DNA of 64,000 nt from Actinomycetaceae bacterium (GCA_030537795.1 JAUNVE010000002.1:1-64000), one strand, 5' to 3'; positions 1 to 9,431 are shown, numbered from the stretch's first letter. Notes: generated by a model not told the origin, from the sequence alone. Program-made: numbers and translations.

Positions 1-48
1 AACCGCCGGTTTTGGAGACCGGTGCGCTACCAATTGCGCCACTGCCCT
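1..48 (-). tRNA. trpT: tRNA-Trp (CCA), 3' part cut off by window start
   Basis: On the minus strand the sequence starts with the acceptor strand AGGGCAG at 48-42, then a GCGC/GCGC D-stem and an anticodon stem CCGGT/ACCGG around the loop CTCCAAA, giving anticodon CCA (Trp). The variable region, T-arm and 3' acceptor lie beyond position 1. In many actinobacteria tRNA-Trp stands directly before secE-nusG, so those genes are probably just outside the window; this last point is inference. Confidence 0.9.
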
Positions 49-391
49 GTGCAACTATCGTTGCCGCACTAGGTGCGTGATTGAGTTTAGTCGGAAGAGG
101 TTGGTCAAGTCCAACCGGATGGCGAGGATGTGGTCGCTTTCGCTCTGACCGATCCGCCCCCAGAGCGAGCTGCTACCGGCCTCCACCATCGGCTATCACT
201 ACCGACTTCCACCTAAGCGTCTCCCCAGGTCCCCGCAACCACAGGCGCGCAGAGATGGTTCCAGGCTTCAAACCAAACCCACTTTCACATCTGTACCTCA
301 CCGCAGTTCTGTAATCGGGCGTCCCTGACACATCCGTCCACGATCTGAGGTTTTGCTTACACGTCAGCCCCAAAGGTGGGAAACTAAGAAC
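49..391. other. Intergenic region between divergent tRNA-Trp and aspC
   Basis: No convincing gene. The small open frames here have no ribosome site or recognisable protein. Two tiny adjacent stem-loops (51-64 and 65-77) sit in the leader of tRNA-Trp. On the minus strand TTGGAC and TAAACT could form a promoter for the tRNA, but the spacing is about 19 bp, so this is weak. The aspC promoter must also lie here; I could not single it out. Confidence 0.5.
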
Positions 392-1600
392 GTGAATACT
401 CAACAACGCCCCCGTGTTTCTGCCCGTCTTGGCGCCATCGCGCCATCTGCTACCCTCGCGGTGTCGAATCGCGCGAAAGAACTGAAGGCCCAGGGCCGTC
501 CCGTTATCGGATTCGGTGCCGGAGAGCCCGACTTCCCCACCCCCGATTACATTGTGGAAGCGGCTGTCAAGGCTGTGCGCGACCCCGCCATGCACAAGTA
601 CTCGGCTAATAAGGGACTGCCTGTTTTACGTGAGGCCATCGCGAAAAAGACTCTGCGCGATTCCGGATACGAGGTGAACCCCGACAATATCCTGGTCACC
701 AACGGCGGCAAGCAAGCCGTTTTCCAAGCCTTTGCGTCCGTGGTAGACCCCGGTGATGAGGTACTTCTTCCCACCCCGTATTGGACAACCTACCCCGAGG
801 TCATCGCCCTCGCCGGTGGCACCACCGTGGAAGTCTTTGCCGGCGCTGACCAAAACTACAAAGTCACTGTTGAGCAACTCGAAGAAGCCCGTACCGACAA
901 AACCAAGGCGATGCTGTTCTGTTCGCCTTCCAATCCAACCGGCTCGGTCTACACGCCCGAAGAGGCAAAAGCGATCGGCGAATGGGCTCTTGAGCACGGT
1001 ATCTGGGTTCTCACCGACGAGATCTACGAGCATCTGCTTTACGATGATGCGCAGCCGGCCCATATGGTCAAGCTTGTCCCGGAACTTGCCGATACCTGCA
1101 TCGTCATGAATGGAGTGGCAAAAACCTACGCCATGACCGGATGGAGAGTCGGCTGGATGATCGGCCCTGCCGATGCCATCAAAGCCGCTGCCAACTTCCA
1201 GTCTCACCTCACCTCAAACGTGTGTAATATCGCGCAAGCCGGCGCCCTGGCGGCCGTTTCGGGCGACCTCACTGCCGTCGACGCAATGCGTGAAGCCTTC
1301 GACCGCAGACGCAAACTCATGGTGTCAATGCTAAAAGAAGTCAATGGTTTCAACGTTCCTACACCGACCGGTGCTTTCTATGCTTACCCCAGTGTTGAAG
1401 AACTCATCGGCGAGGAGATTGCGGGCCGTACGATTTCTTCTTCGGCGGATCTTGCCACCCTGATTCTCGACGAAGCGGAGGTCGCCGTCGTTCCCGGTGA
1501 GGCATTCGGGCCGTCGGGATTCATTCGCCTGTCTTACGCCCTCGGCGATGATGACCTGGTGGAAGGTGTCGAACGAATCCAAAAACTCATCAACGGATAA
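392..1600 (+). CDS. aspC: Pyridoxal-phosphate aspartate aminotransferase (class I)
   Basis: Cytoplasmic PLP enzyme that transfers the amino group of aspartate to 2-oxoglutarate. The 402-aa product has the class I fold signatures: GAGEPDF near the N-terminus, the SNPTG motif near residue 190, YEHLLYD, and the PLP-binding lysine K244 in [19 protein letters not shown] near the C-terminus supplies the carboxylate-binding arginine. GTG at 392 is preferred over the ATG at 353 because AAAGGTGGG lies at a workable distance upstream and the extra 13 residues look unrelated to the family. A rho-independent terminator follows. Its position divergent from tRNA-Trp matches a recurring actinobacterial arrangement. 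Substrate range (aspartate versus other amino acids) is inferred from family resemblance. Confidence 0.92.
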   Translation: MNTQQRPRVSARLGAIAPSATLAVSNRAKELKAQGRPVIGFGAGEPDFPTPDYIVEAAVKAVRDPAMHKYSANKGLPVLREAIAKKTLRDSGYEVNPDNILVTNGGKQAVFQAFASVVDPGDEVLLPTPYWTTYPEVIALAGGTTVEVFAGADQNYKVTVEQLEEARTDKTKAMLFCSPSNPTGSVYTPEEAKAIGEWALEHGIWVLTDEIYEHLLYDDAQPAHMVKLVPELADTCIVMNGVAKTYAMTGWRVGWMIGPADAIKAAANFQSHLTSNVCNIAQAGALAAVSGDLTAVDAMREAFDRRRKLMVSMLKEVNGFNVPTPTGAFYAYPSVEELIGEEIAGRTISSSADLATLILDEAEVAVVPGEAFGPSGFIRLSYALGDDDLVEGVERIQKLING

Positions 1601-1612
1601 CTCCATCTAGCT

Positions 1613-1660
1613 ACGTCGTAGACCCGTGAGCCGCCGCGCTGAGGGGTCTACGACGTTTTC
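1613..1660 (+). terminator. Rho-independent terminator of aspC
   Basis: A 13-bp perfect stem (1613-1625 with 1644-1656) encloses an 18-nt loop and is followed by TTTTC. It lies 13 bp after the aspC stop codon. Confidence 0.8.
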
Positions 1661-1761
1661 ATATGCCGACTTCGCGTTTTTACCGCCGGCTTCGCGCCAT
1701 CCGCGTATCAATACCGGTTATTCACCACGCATTTGTTGAGTTGGTCTGACACACTTTGACT

Positions 1762-2574
1762 ATGAATATCGACATTAAATCTTATTTAGCTGACGATCCG
1801 CGAGCCTCCGTACTGCTACTTCATGGTCTTGCGGAACATCATGGCCGTTATAGCGAGCTCATCGACGCCCTCAATGCTGATGGCTACGATGTTTACGCCT
1901 ACGATCAACGAGGACATGGGCGAGCCCCCGGAAAACGAGCAGTGGCGGACGTCGGCGGTCTCATCAAGGATCATTTGCATGCGCGCGAACTCGTCCGCGG
2001 GCAATCCCGAACAGACGATCTTTTCCTCTTCGGTCACTCGATGGGCGGTTTAGCCACGGCTGCATCGGCGCTGATTAATCCGAAAAATGTGACCGGGGTT
2101 GTTCTGTCTGGCCCTGCTTTCGCCCCCTATTCCCACATTGATGTGGAAACTATTGAGAAACTACAAAAACTTGCCACCGTATTTCCCGGCGCTCCCGTGG
2201 GCCTCCTCGACGCATCACACGTGTCACGCGTACCCGAAGTGGTCGCAGACTACGAAAATGACCCGTTGAATTATCACGGTCCGGTTCCCGCCTTAACCGG
2301 GATGACCATGATGGTGCAGGGGGCTGAGACTCTCAAACGGGCTGGTCAGTGGACATTACCGCTGCTGATATTCCACGGCTCCGAAGACATGTTGGCAAAC
2401 GTCGATGCTTCCTGGCAGTTTGTCGCTATGGCTACGGCAGCGGGGGCGCGCGCGGAAATGGTTGAAGTTCCCGGCGCCTACCACGAGGTATTCAATGAGC
2501 CGGAGGCCGGTATGCTCACCGAAACCATGATTGCGTGGATGGATCAGCAGCTACGCGGTTGGAGCTTCTACTAA
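1762..2574 (+). CDS. Alpha/beta hydrolase, monoacylglycerol lipase / lysophospholipase-like
   Basis: A 270-aa serine hydrolase of the Hydrolase_4 / monoglyceride-lipase group, with the oxyanion-region motif LLLHGLAEHHGRY, YDQRGHGRA, the nucleophile elbow GHSMGG, an acid aspartate in HGSEDMLAN and the catalytic histidine in YHEVFNE. It would cleave monoacylglycerols or lysolipids in the cytoplasm; the exact ester is unknown. ATG at 1762 gives MNIDIKSY; a TTG two codons earlier is the alternative. No clear Shine-Dalgarno sequence is seen, so translation could be leaderless. Its stop codon overlaps that of the convergent gene (CTAA at 2571-2574). No signal peptide. Confidence 0.82.
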   Translation: MNIDIKSYLADDPRASVLLLHGLAEHHGRYSELIDALNADGYDVYAYDQRGHGRAPGKRAVADVGGLIKDHLHARELVRGQSRTDDLFLFGHSMGGLATAASALINPKNVTGVVLSGPAFAPYSHIDVETIEKLQKLATVFPGAPVGLLDASHVSRVPEVVADYENDPLNYHGPVPALTGMTMMVQGAETLKRAGQWTLPLLIFHGSEDMLANVDASWQFVAMATAAGARAEMVEVPGAYHEVFNEPEAGMLTETMIAWMDQQLRGWSFY

Positions 2575-3920
2575 CCAATTTCATCTGCCAGGTCAGCCCA
2601 CCACATCGCCCTGGCAAATCGGGCGCGCATCTCGCTTTCACCCCACATCAGTGAAGCGGAGGCCGCCAGCGACAGTGTGACGGCGGCAGTACGCGCATAG
2701 AGATCCGCGGGGTTGACTTCGCGTTCGGCCTGAATACGCCACGCTTCGAGCACGGTTTCCGATTCGGGATACGAAGGACACCGTTTACCCGCTAAAAATT
2801 GGTTGAGACGATGCCTCCACGGCTCGGTTGGCTCGGCGGTGATCCACCGTCGTGGCGCCAAGAAAGGCAACACCGAGATATGCGCGAGAAGACATGCGTA
2901 GTCATCGGCACGCCTGCCGGGTCCTATCGAATCGAGATCTAGCACGGTGGTTATATTCCTGGCATCGGTGAGGAGATTTGCCTCAAATAGATCTCCGTGC
3001 GTGGGTACCAGCGGCAAGGACTCATCGAGATAAGTATCGATGATACGCAGCAGCCGGATGGTTGCCGGTTGAAGATCCGGTAATGTCGATGCGATGGATT
3101 CGGCATAGTGTACGCGACGATCGGTCCATGACCGTTGCCGCGGCAACGCCAATACGCTGTCGGGCAGGGCGTCAAGAATCTGAGAGATTTGCCCGAACAT
3201 ACGCGCCGCATGATGCGGTTCCTTCGATATGACATTGGACAGAGGGCGCCCTTTGCCATGGCGTTGGATAACCAGACCGGGTAATACGACGGGAACCGGC
3301 GGCGCAATGGGAAAGTTGGAGCCCTCGAGGGTGGCGAGAATACGTTGAAGTTCAGCCGCCTTATCAGCCGGGAGTACCTTAATCCAGGCGTAGATGGTGC
3401 TCCCTTCTTTTACGCGAATCATGGCGCGCCGCGTTGGCCGATACACCACCGGGGTCAGGGTGGGAGAAGCGATCCCGAAATAATTGCTGATGGTCTCGGT
3501 ACTGTAGGCCCACGACAGTTGCGGAAGCAGTGGATCCGCGGGGAAAACCCATACGTATACCGGTATCGGCGGCAGGCCCTGAAAACGGTTGTCTATGGTT
3601 CCGGGGTCAAGTCGAAGAGCGGTTGCAGCACCGCGAGGTAACCGCTCGGTCGATGCAACGGCTTGGACGGAAACGGTGTCGTGCCCTCGCATCAGACGCA
3701 CCCGATAGGTGACCGACACTCCAGCACCGGGGCGCGCATGGGTAGCTCCTACCGTCCACGATGCGACAGCCAGATCTGCCAGCCGGTATTGATATCCCTG
3801 GCGTGACAGTAACGGTGCCGGAGCACTCGTGTGGCAGGCTGCATGAACGAGAGCTGACGCCCCCGGCCCAGCCATATACTCAATCACCGTGCGATGCGGA
3901 ATTTCCGGTACTGTCGTCAT
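2571..3920 (-). CDS. Aminoglycoside-phosphotransferase-fold kinase, substrate unknown
   Basis: About 449 aa. The C-terminal half carries an APH/choline-kinase-type domain: the catalytic loop THGDLFEANLL supplies the base aspartate and the metal-binding asparagine, and VLDLDSIGPGRRADD supplies the DxD-like metal-binding aspartate and the following conserved Arg-Asp. An N-lobe-like strand (VVYRPTRRAMIRV) lies near residue 165, so roughly 150 residues in front form an extra N-terminal region that I do not recognise. ATG at 3920 is chosen because ATAGGA sits 8 nt upstream; an in-frame start at 3971 would overlap the promoter region shared with the divergent adenosine deaminase. The target may be a sugar, an alcohol or an antibiotic; nothing nearby decides it, and resistance should not be assumed. 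Confidence 0.65.
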   Translation of the reverse strand: MTTVPEIPHRTVIEYMAGPGASALVHAACHTSAPAPLLSRQGYQYRLADLAVASWTVGATHARPGAGVSVTYRVRLMRGHDTVSVQAVASTERLPRGAATALRLDPGTIDNRFQGLPPIPVYVWVFPADPLLPQLSWAYSTETISNYFGIASPTLTPVVYRPTRRAMIRVKEGSTIYAWIKVLPADKAAELQRILATLEGSNFPIAPPVPVVLPGLVIQRHGKGRPLSNVISKEPHHAARMFGQISQILDALPDSVLALPRQRSWTDRRVHYAESIASTLPDLQPATIRLLRIIDTYLDESLPLVPTHGDLFEANLLTDARNITTVLDLDSIGPGRRADDYACLLAHISVLPFLAPRRWITAEPTEPWRHRLNQFLAGKRCPSYPESETVLEAWRIQAEREVNPADLYARTAAVTLSLAASASLMWGESEMRARFARAMWWADLADEIG

Positions 3921-4030
3921 CAGTGCCATCCTATGTGCTTTCACCGGGTAAAGGCTCCATACGCGTTGCATGCGGAGCCCGGTGGCGAGGGAGTTGACGG
4001 TTTCATCGATATTCGTGGGACACTCCTGGT

Positions 4031-5047
4031 ATGAGAGATCTTGCGCGGTTGCCTAAAGCCCACGTGCATTTGCACTTCACGGGAGCTATGCGGCCAACGA
4101 CGATGGTGGAACTTGCTCGCTCCCAGCAGGTTCGCCTTCCCGCGCACCTGCTGGAAAAAGATCCGTTAACTGTACCGGCCGATGCGCGCGGCTGGTTTCG
4201 GTTCCAACGCTCCTATGATGCCGCGCGTGCTTTGGTTCGGTCAGAGGCCGTTATGCGGCGCATCATTCGTGAAGCGGCTGAAGATGACGCCCGCGAAGGC
4301 TCGGTTCGCCTCGAAATTCAGGTCGATCCCACCTCCTACGCACCGTGGGTGGGCGGACTCACCCCAGCTTTGGAGATTATTATCGACGAGGCACGAAACG
4401 CCTCTGTCGCTACCGGTGTTGAAGTTGCTGTCATTGTGGCGGCATCACGGATTAAACATCCGCTGGACGCGCGCACACTGGCACGTTTGGCCGGACAATA
4501 CGCCGGCGATCAGCCCGGTGATGTTGTCGGCTTCGGACTGTCCAATGATGAAACGGCAGGAATGACCGCCGAGTTTTCTGCGGCTTTTCGTATCGCTCGT
4601 CGAGCCGGTTTACTCGCAGTTCCCCACGGTGGTGAGTTACTTGGACCTGAACACATTCGTGAAGTAGTAACTCATCTTAAACCCGTTCGTCTTGGACATG
4701 GTGTTCGCGTGGCGGAAGATCCCGAACTGATGGGGCGACTAGTGGAGGCGGGCATTGCTTTAGAAGTGTGCCCCACATCAAATGTGTCACTCGGCGTATA
4801 TTCACGTCTGGAGGAGGTACCATTGCGCACTCTCACCAATGCGGGAGCTACGATTGCACTGGGGGCGGATGATCCCCTCTTATTTCGGTCACGGTTGCTC
4901 GATCAGTACGAATTCGCACGCGCAATGGGATTCGATGATGTCGAACTAGCGGCTCTAGCCCGCTCATCAATTGAAGCATCATTTGCCTCGGATGCCTCAA
5001 AAAACCGCTGGTACAAGGAGATAGATACGTGGTTGACTACACCGTAA
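4031..5047 (+). CDS. add: Adenosine deaminase
   Basis: Zinc enzyme converting adenosine or deoxyadenosine to inosine in purine salvage. The 338-aa protein has the metal-binding HVHLHFTG motif at residues 11-18, VPHGGEL with the zinc histidine, RLGHGVR, CPTSNVSLG, and IALGADDPLLF with the catalytic and metal-binding aspartates, in the standard order of the family. Length is typical. The downstream hydrolase starts inside the last codons of this gene (19-nt overlap), so the two are probably co-translated. The gene is divergent from the APH-fold kinase. Some family members act on adenine or N6-modified adenines instead, so the exact base is inferred. Confidence 0.88.
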   Translation: MRDLARLPKAHVHLHFTGAMRPTTMVELARSQQVRLPAHLLEKDPLTVPADARGWFRFQRSYDAARALVRSEAVMRRIIREAAEDDAREGSVRLEIQVDPTSYAPWVGGLTPALEIIIDEARNASVATGVEVAVIVAASRIKHPLDARTLARLAGQYAGDQPGDVVGFGLSNDETAGMTAEFSAAFRIARRAGLLAVPHGGELLGPEHIREVVTHLKPVRLGHGVRVAEDPELMGRLVEAGIALEVCPTSNVSLGVYSRLEEVPLRTLTNAGATIALGADDPLLFRSRLLDQYEFARAMGFDDVELAALARSSIEASFASDASKNRWYKEIDTWLTTP

Positions 5048-6633
5048 CGAACTCGGTACTCGCATTTGATGATGTGCGCGTGCGGGTGCATCGCTTTCGC
5101 CGCAACTTTGTCGACGAGGGCGATCCTACTTTCGTCCTCGTTCACGGCATCGGCGTCAACTCCCGCTACTTCCTCGATTTAGCTCATGATCTGGTTCCAT
5201 ACGGAGACGTTGTTTCCATGGATTTACCGGGTTTTGGGGATACTGGCCGCCCCGACCACCCACTATCGATTGCTGGTTTCGCAGCCGTCGTGCACTGGGT
5301 TATGCGCTATGAACAAGTAAAAAATCCGGTGGTTCTCGGTCATTCGATGGGGGCTCAAGTGGTCACCGAACTCGCTGCCCGCGATCCACGCTGGGTGAAC
5401 CGCATCATGTTGATTGGCCCTCCCGTCAATGCCGCCGAACGCACCGCCTTACAAGTGGGTTTTCGGTTCCTCCAGTCTTCCGTCTATGAGCCCCTAAGTG
5501 TCACCGGCTTTGCTATCACCGCCTATCTCAAATCTGGTCTCGTGTGGTTCATGGAAACACTACCGGCCATGATCTCCTACCCGATCGGTCGACGTTTAGC
5601 CGACGCGGGGGCCCGCACCGTCCTCATGAGCGGGCAGCACGACCATGTGGCACCGCGATACTGGTTGCAGGACCTGGCCCTTTCCGCCCGCGAGCGCACT
5701 GGCATCACCGCGCGCATCATCGAAGTGGAGGGCGGCGCGCATTCGGTTATCGTTGAACACAGTGAACAAGTAGCGCAAGCTCTGCTCGACCTTGCCCGTG
5801 AGGCGGGGCCTAGCTTAGATACGGACGGCTCCGCCGCGTTACTCACGGAAACAACCGGTGTGGCGGCCGCTGAGGAGTCAGCTTTTGAAGCGCTTGCCGA
5901 ACATACAGTCCACGGCCCATCGCTCCTGCGTCGGGTAGCAGTAGCTGGGCTCGACTACTTGCGCTCAGCGTCGATGAAGGCACTTCACACTCTTGAAGGC
6001 GTCGGTGTGGTGCCGGCGCCATCTCCCGATGATTTTCGCCGCCCCGGCGCTCCGGTTGCAGTCGGCATCCCAGGGGTGCTTGAATCATGGCGATTTCTCA
6101 GCACCTGGGCGCAGGCACTGTACCAGGATGGGTGGGATGTGCACCTGTTGCCGCAACTGCGCGGTATGAATGGCCCGCTTCATATGTTGTCTCGACGCCT
6201 CGACGATTATCTCACCCAACACGATCTGCACGATGTTTATCTTTTCAGTCACTCCAAGGGGGGACTGGTTGGCAAGATGACTATGGTTGGACCGCAAGCT
6301 GAGCGTATCGGCGGGCTTGTCGCCCTCGGCGCACCGTGGTCAGGATCTCAGGTGGCGACGATAGCGCCAACAATTTTGGGAGTGGATAACTTGCGGCCCT
6401 CCGATCCCACGATTCGACAGCAGTTTGTGGATCAGCGAGCCAATAATCGAATCGTCACGCTGCAGGCACAGTGGGATCAGCATGTTCCTAGCGGCTCGTG
6501 GCTACCAGGCGCGCATGTCGAGACGATTGATACCTGGGGTCACAACTGGTTGTTGGAGTCCCCGTCAGCAACTCGCGCCCTCGTTCATTGGATGCGCCAG
6601 CTACGCGAAGATCTCCGTAGCCAGATGGATTAG
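5029..6633 (+). CDS. Tandem alpha/beta-hydrolase: two complete hydrolase domains in one chain
   Basis: A 534-aa protein with two alpha/beta-hydrolase units. The first (about 1-260) has VLVHGIGVNSRYF, DLPGFGDTGRP and the nucleophile elbow GHSMGAQ with S106; D205 (GQHDHVAP) and H238 (GGAHSVI) complete a triad. The second (about 330-534) resembles bacterial lipases/esterases: AVGIPGVLESW, HSKGG with S409, D483 (QWDQHVP) and H505 (WGHNW). A 70-residue linker separates them. GTG at 5029 has AAGGAG 8 nt upstream and overlaps the end of the adenosine deaminase gene. No signal peptide or membrane segment is obvious. Substrates are unknown; the triad assignments are mine from motif order. Confidence 0.75.
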   Translation: MVDYTVTNSVLAFDDVRVRVHRFRRNFVDEGDPTFVLVHGIGVNSRYFLDLAHDLVPYGDVVSMDLPGFGDTGRPDHPLSIAGFAAVVHWVMRYEQVKNPVVLGHSMGAQVVTELAARDPRWVNRIMLIGPPVNAAERTALQVGFRFLQSSVYEPLSVTGFAITAYLKSGLVWFMETLPAMISYPIGRRLADAGARTVLMSGQHDHVAPRYWLQDLALSARERTGITARIIEVEGGAHSVIVEHSEQVAQALLDLAREAGPSLDTDGSAALLTETTGVAAAEESAFEALAEHTVHGPSLLRRVAVAGLDYLRSASMKALHTLEGVGVVPAPSPDDFRRPGAPVAVGIPGVLESWRFLSTWAQALYQDGWDVHLLPQLRGMNGPLHMLSRRLDDYLTQHDLHDVYLFSHSKGGLVGKMTMVGPQAERIGGLVALGAPWSGSQVATIAPTILGVDNLRPSDPTIRQQFVDQRANNRIVTLQAQWDQHVPSGSWLPGAHVETIDTWGHNWLLESPSATRALVHWMRQLREDLRSQMD

Positions 6634-6671
6634 GGCCATCATGTAGTCGTCGGGCACGACCGCAGGTGGTT

Positions 6672-7883
6672 TTATAGACTCCAGCCGACACACACGGGTT
6701 CGGGGGTGAGCTCAATACCCCACCTATCGCGTACGCCATCGCGCACACTCCTGGCCAGCTCCGCAATGTCTTGTGAAGTTGCCCCACCGCGATTAGTCAA
6801 TGCGAGAACGTGATCGGTTGATAATGCGGCAGCAGCGCCTGGATTTACCCGGTAACCGCGTTCAAAACCCGCTTGATTAATAAGCCACGCAGCCGATGTT
6901 TTTACCACGCCGGCCTCAATGCGATTCGGATCCGGAGCAGAACCTACTGGGGTGACGGCCCGCACCGGATAGCGCGGAGCCTCATCGGGAAGAGATTGCG
7001 CTTCAGCTTGCGTAATAATCGGGTTGGTAAAAAATGATCCCGCGGAGTAGGTATTTCGATTGGAGTCATCGAGGACCATTGACTTCGAGCGCCGCAGTTC
7101 GAGTACCGCTTCACGCACCGTACGGGCATCGAGCCGCTGTCCCACTTCCGTTCCCAAATGGCGGGCTAGTTCAGCATATTGAATCGGTGCGGATAGGGAT
7201 GCGTGATGCATCTGAAATTCGACCTCGAGGATAACCCACCGTCCGGTTGGCCCCCATACGCGCCCTTCAGATAGCGAAGGGTCCTGCCTCGAACGCTTAA
7301 GAACGGAGGTGCGGTATCCGAGTTCAAGATCGGCAAGGAACAGGGTGCGTCTGCGTTTTTCCAACCGATCCCATACGCGAATCGATGCGAGGATGGAGGA
7401 GACTTCGTGCCCGTAGGCGCCGATATTTTGCACCGGAGCAGCGCCGACAGTCCCGGGAATACCCGACAATGCTTCGACCCCCATCCATCCGTTTTGCACG
7501 GCGAGGGCGACAAATTCATCCCACTCGAATCCACCCGTCACGGTGACGACCACTCCCCCGCAACCAGTGTCATGGGTGACCTTTTCGGTTGCGCGGGTGT
7601 CATGGATAACGATTCCGTCAAATGGTGCGCTCGAAACCACGAGATTCGATCCGCCTCCGAGCACAAGAACCTCGGTGCCCTCTTCATCGGCCTGTCGCAC
7701 CGCATCGACGATTTCGTCCTCGGTGCGTGCCAGCACGACTTCGCGGGCGCGGCCTCCGATACCGAGGGTTGTCCAATCTTTCAGTTCATGAGACTGCGGG
7801 TTTCGTTGACGGTTCGAGCTCACTGCCGCAACGGGACTCGTATCTGTCGGCGGGGGAAAATATGTACACGAGTCAATATCCAC
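6672..7883 (-). CDS. murB: UDP-N-acetylenolpyruvoylglucosamine reductase (MurB)
   Basis: FAD enzyme that reduces UDP-GlcNAc-enolpyruvate to UDP-MurNAc with NADPH, the second committed step of peptidoglycan synthesis. About 403 aa. The FAD-binding PCMH region shows TTLGIGGRAREVV and VLGGGSNLVVS; GIPGTVGAAPVQNIGAYG is the typical loop; YSAGSFFTNP contains the serine proton donor; AAWLINQAGF and TPEPVCVG close the C-terminal domain. GTG at 7883 is preferred because AAAGGGG lies 9-10 nt upstream; ATG at 7910 in the same frame is the alternative. Convergent with the tandem hydrolase gene. Confidence 0.92.
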   Translation of the reverse strand: MDIDSCTYFPPPTDTSPVAAVSSNRQRNPQSHELKDWTTLGIGGRAREVVLARTEDEIVDAVRQADEEGTEVLVLGGGSNLVVSSAPFDGIVIHDTRATEKVTHDTGCGGVVVTVTGGFEWDEFVALAVQNGWMGVEALSGIPGTVGAAPVQNIGAYGHEVSSILASIRVWDRLEKRRRTLFLADLELGYRTSVLKRSRQDPSLSEGRVWGPTGRWVILEVEFQMHHASLSAPIQYAELARHLGTEVGQRLDARTVREAVLELRRSKSMVLDDSNRNTYSAGSFFTNPIITQAEAQSLPDEAPRYPVRAVTPVGSAPDPNRIEAGVVKTSAAWLINQAGFERGYRVNPGAAAALSTDHVLALTNRGGATSQDIAELARSVRDGVRDRWGIELTPEPVCVGWSL

Positions 7884-7994
7884 GATGTCTACGCCCCTTT
7901 CGATGGACATATACGTATGGCACTGCCTATATTCCCGATCTTACTCCGCTCACGTGGCGCGTTCATCGTCGTGAGTTACGGCGACGCCGGTGGA

Positions 7995-9209
7995 TCATCT
8001 CCTGCGCGCTCCGCTGTTGTGCGGGGTGCGTAAGATGGGAGTGAGGAGCGCCGATATCATCACCGGAATAGTGATGATAATGAGGGCGTGCCGGTAGCCG
8101 ACATATTCGGCAATGTAGCCAATAATGGGTGGGCCCGCCAGGAATGCTCCGTAACCGAGTGTCGACATCACAGCCATCCGCGCCGCCGCCATAGCCGGTT
8201 CTTTTGACAGTACGGATGCCGCAATAGGAAAACCGAGGGCGGCTCCCATTGCCCAAAGTGCCACTGCGAGTATGGCCGGCGCGATCCACGGCGAAACCGA
8301 TACCATCACCAATCCGATAATCGAGCCCGAAAGCAGTACTCGCAGGACACGGTCGGCGGGCCAGCGCAGGAGGAGCTTAGGCGATAATATACGCGTCAAC
8401 GTGAGGACAAAGAGGAACATGGCCAGCACCGCGGTTCCCCGCGCCGAAGTCATATGAAAGCCATCGACCATGGATAGCGCAAGCCAATCATTGGCGCCGC
8501 CTTCCATCAGCCCGGTACCGAAGACAATGACGCCGGCCAGCACGGTGCGTCTCTCGCGCCAGGCGCGTTTGCTACGGGCCGCGTTATTGGCGTCGTCGAC
8601 CGTCATAGCGTCGATAATGGGTTGGGGAATATAGTTGCGTCCGGCCCACACCATCAGTGCATTAGCAATGACGATGACGACGGCAAGATGAACGGCAAAG
8701 TCGATATCACAGTAAAGGACGAGGGCGCCGGTAGCAGCTCCAATCACGGTGCCAATGGAAAAGGCGGCGTGAAACCACGGGATTATGGGACGTTTGGCCA
8801 GGAGTTCCACGTATCCGCTTTCCACATTCATCGTGGAGTTGCCAAGCGATGTACCCGACTGCATGACGAATAGAAAAACCGCGAATAAGAATACGCTGCC
8901 CAACTCGAAAGCAGTGATCAGACCGATCATGCCGAGTGTCCATATAGCAAATGACGCCCATACTGTGTTGCGCGGTCCAAAGCGTCCGACGATGGGACCC
9001 GAGGCGGGAAGTGATACCACCGCGCCGCATGCGCCAATCAGTAACAGTGTTCCCATTTGGCTGGGAGATAGCTCTAGCACGTCCCGGAGCGTAGGAATAC
9101 GAGAAAGGAAAGACGCCAACATGGCGCCTTCTACAAAGAAAGTGATTAAAGTAGCGACCGTTGCATACGACACTGTCCGCGAACGCGAAGAAGGCAGTTG
9201 CAGGTCCAC
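7995..9209 (-). CDS. Major facilitator superfamily transporter, YbjJ-like
   Basis: About 404 aa with roughly 12 hydrophobic segments. The loop after the second segment reads GPIVGRFGPRNTV, the MFS motif A position, and a matching half repeats in the C-terminal part. Overall it resembles the small group that includes E. coli YbjJ, which is annotated as an inner-membrane MFS protein without a firm substrate. GTG at 9209 is preferred to TTG at 9221 because GGAGAG precedes it by 4 nt. It lies between murB and rpmG on the same strand, but a strong hairpin separates it from rpmG, so it probably has its own promoter. Substrate cannot be told. Confidence 0.75.
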   Translation of the reverse strand: MDLQLPSSRSRTVSYATVATLITFFVEGAMLASFLSRIPTLRDVLELSPSQMGTLLLIGACGAVVSLPASGPIVGRFGPRNTVWASFAIWTLGMIGLITAFELGSVFLFAVFLFVMQSGTSLGNSTMNVESGYVELLAKRPIIPWFHAAFSIGTVIGAATGALVLYCDIDFAVHLAVVIVIANALMVWAGRNYIPQPIIDAMTVDDANNAARSKRAWRERRTVLAGVIVFGTGLMEGGANDWLALSMVDGFHMTSARGTAVLAMFLFVLTLTRILSPKLLLRWPADRVLRVLLSGSIIGLVMVSVSPWIAPAILAVALWAMGAALGFPIAASVLSKEPAMAAARMAVMSTLGYGAFLAGPPIIGYIAEYVGYRHALIIITIPVMISALLTPILRTPHNSGARRR

Positions 9210-9388
9210 AGTGCTCTCCAAGATATCGATGGTTTGGTTGGTATCCGTGATGGGACGGAAGCGTGTAGTAGCAGGGCAAGCCCGAGAACGAGTGAGCTTA
9301 AACGTGTCGCGGTCGTCGCGTGGATCGGGCCTCGCTAGCTCACCGGCGTTTACTGCTGGCTCATCCGGCTACCGTCCGCGGTAAATGG

Positions 9389-9418
9389 TAGAGGCCCTCA
9401 CTCATGTGAGGGCCTCTA
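9389..9418 (-). terminator. Stem-loop terminator after rpmG
   Basis: A perfect 13-bp stem with a 4-nt loop (9389-9401 / 9406-9418) stands 13 bp after the rpmG stop codon. The T-run on the minus strand is weak (CCATTT), so efficiency is uncertain. Confidence 0.65.
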
Positions 9419-9431
9419 TCCGATGAAGCTG

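Noticed and set aside
51..77. Two adjacent small hairpins before tRNA-Trp
   Set aside because: Stems are only 5 bp and fall in a tRNA leader; no riboswitch or RNA gene structure can be supported.
173..595. 140-aa open frame on the minus strand across the aspC start
   Set aside because: It overlaps the well-supported aspC gene on the opposite strand, has no ribosome site and no family resemblance.
2571..3920. Aminoglycoside resistance gene
   Set aside because: Only the kinase fold is shared; the extra N-terminal region and chromosomal housekeeping context give no support for resistance.
6647..6661. Short hairpin GTCGT/ACGAC between the tandem hydrolase and murB
   Set aside because: A 5-bp stem is too small to call a terminator.
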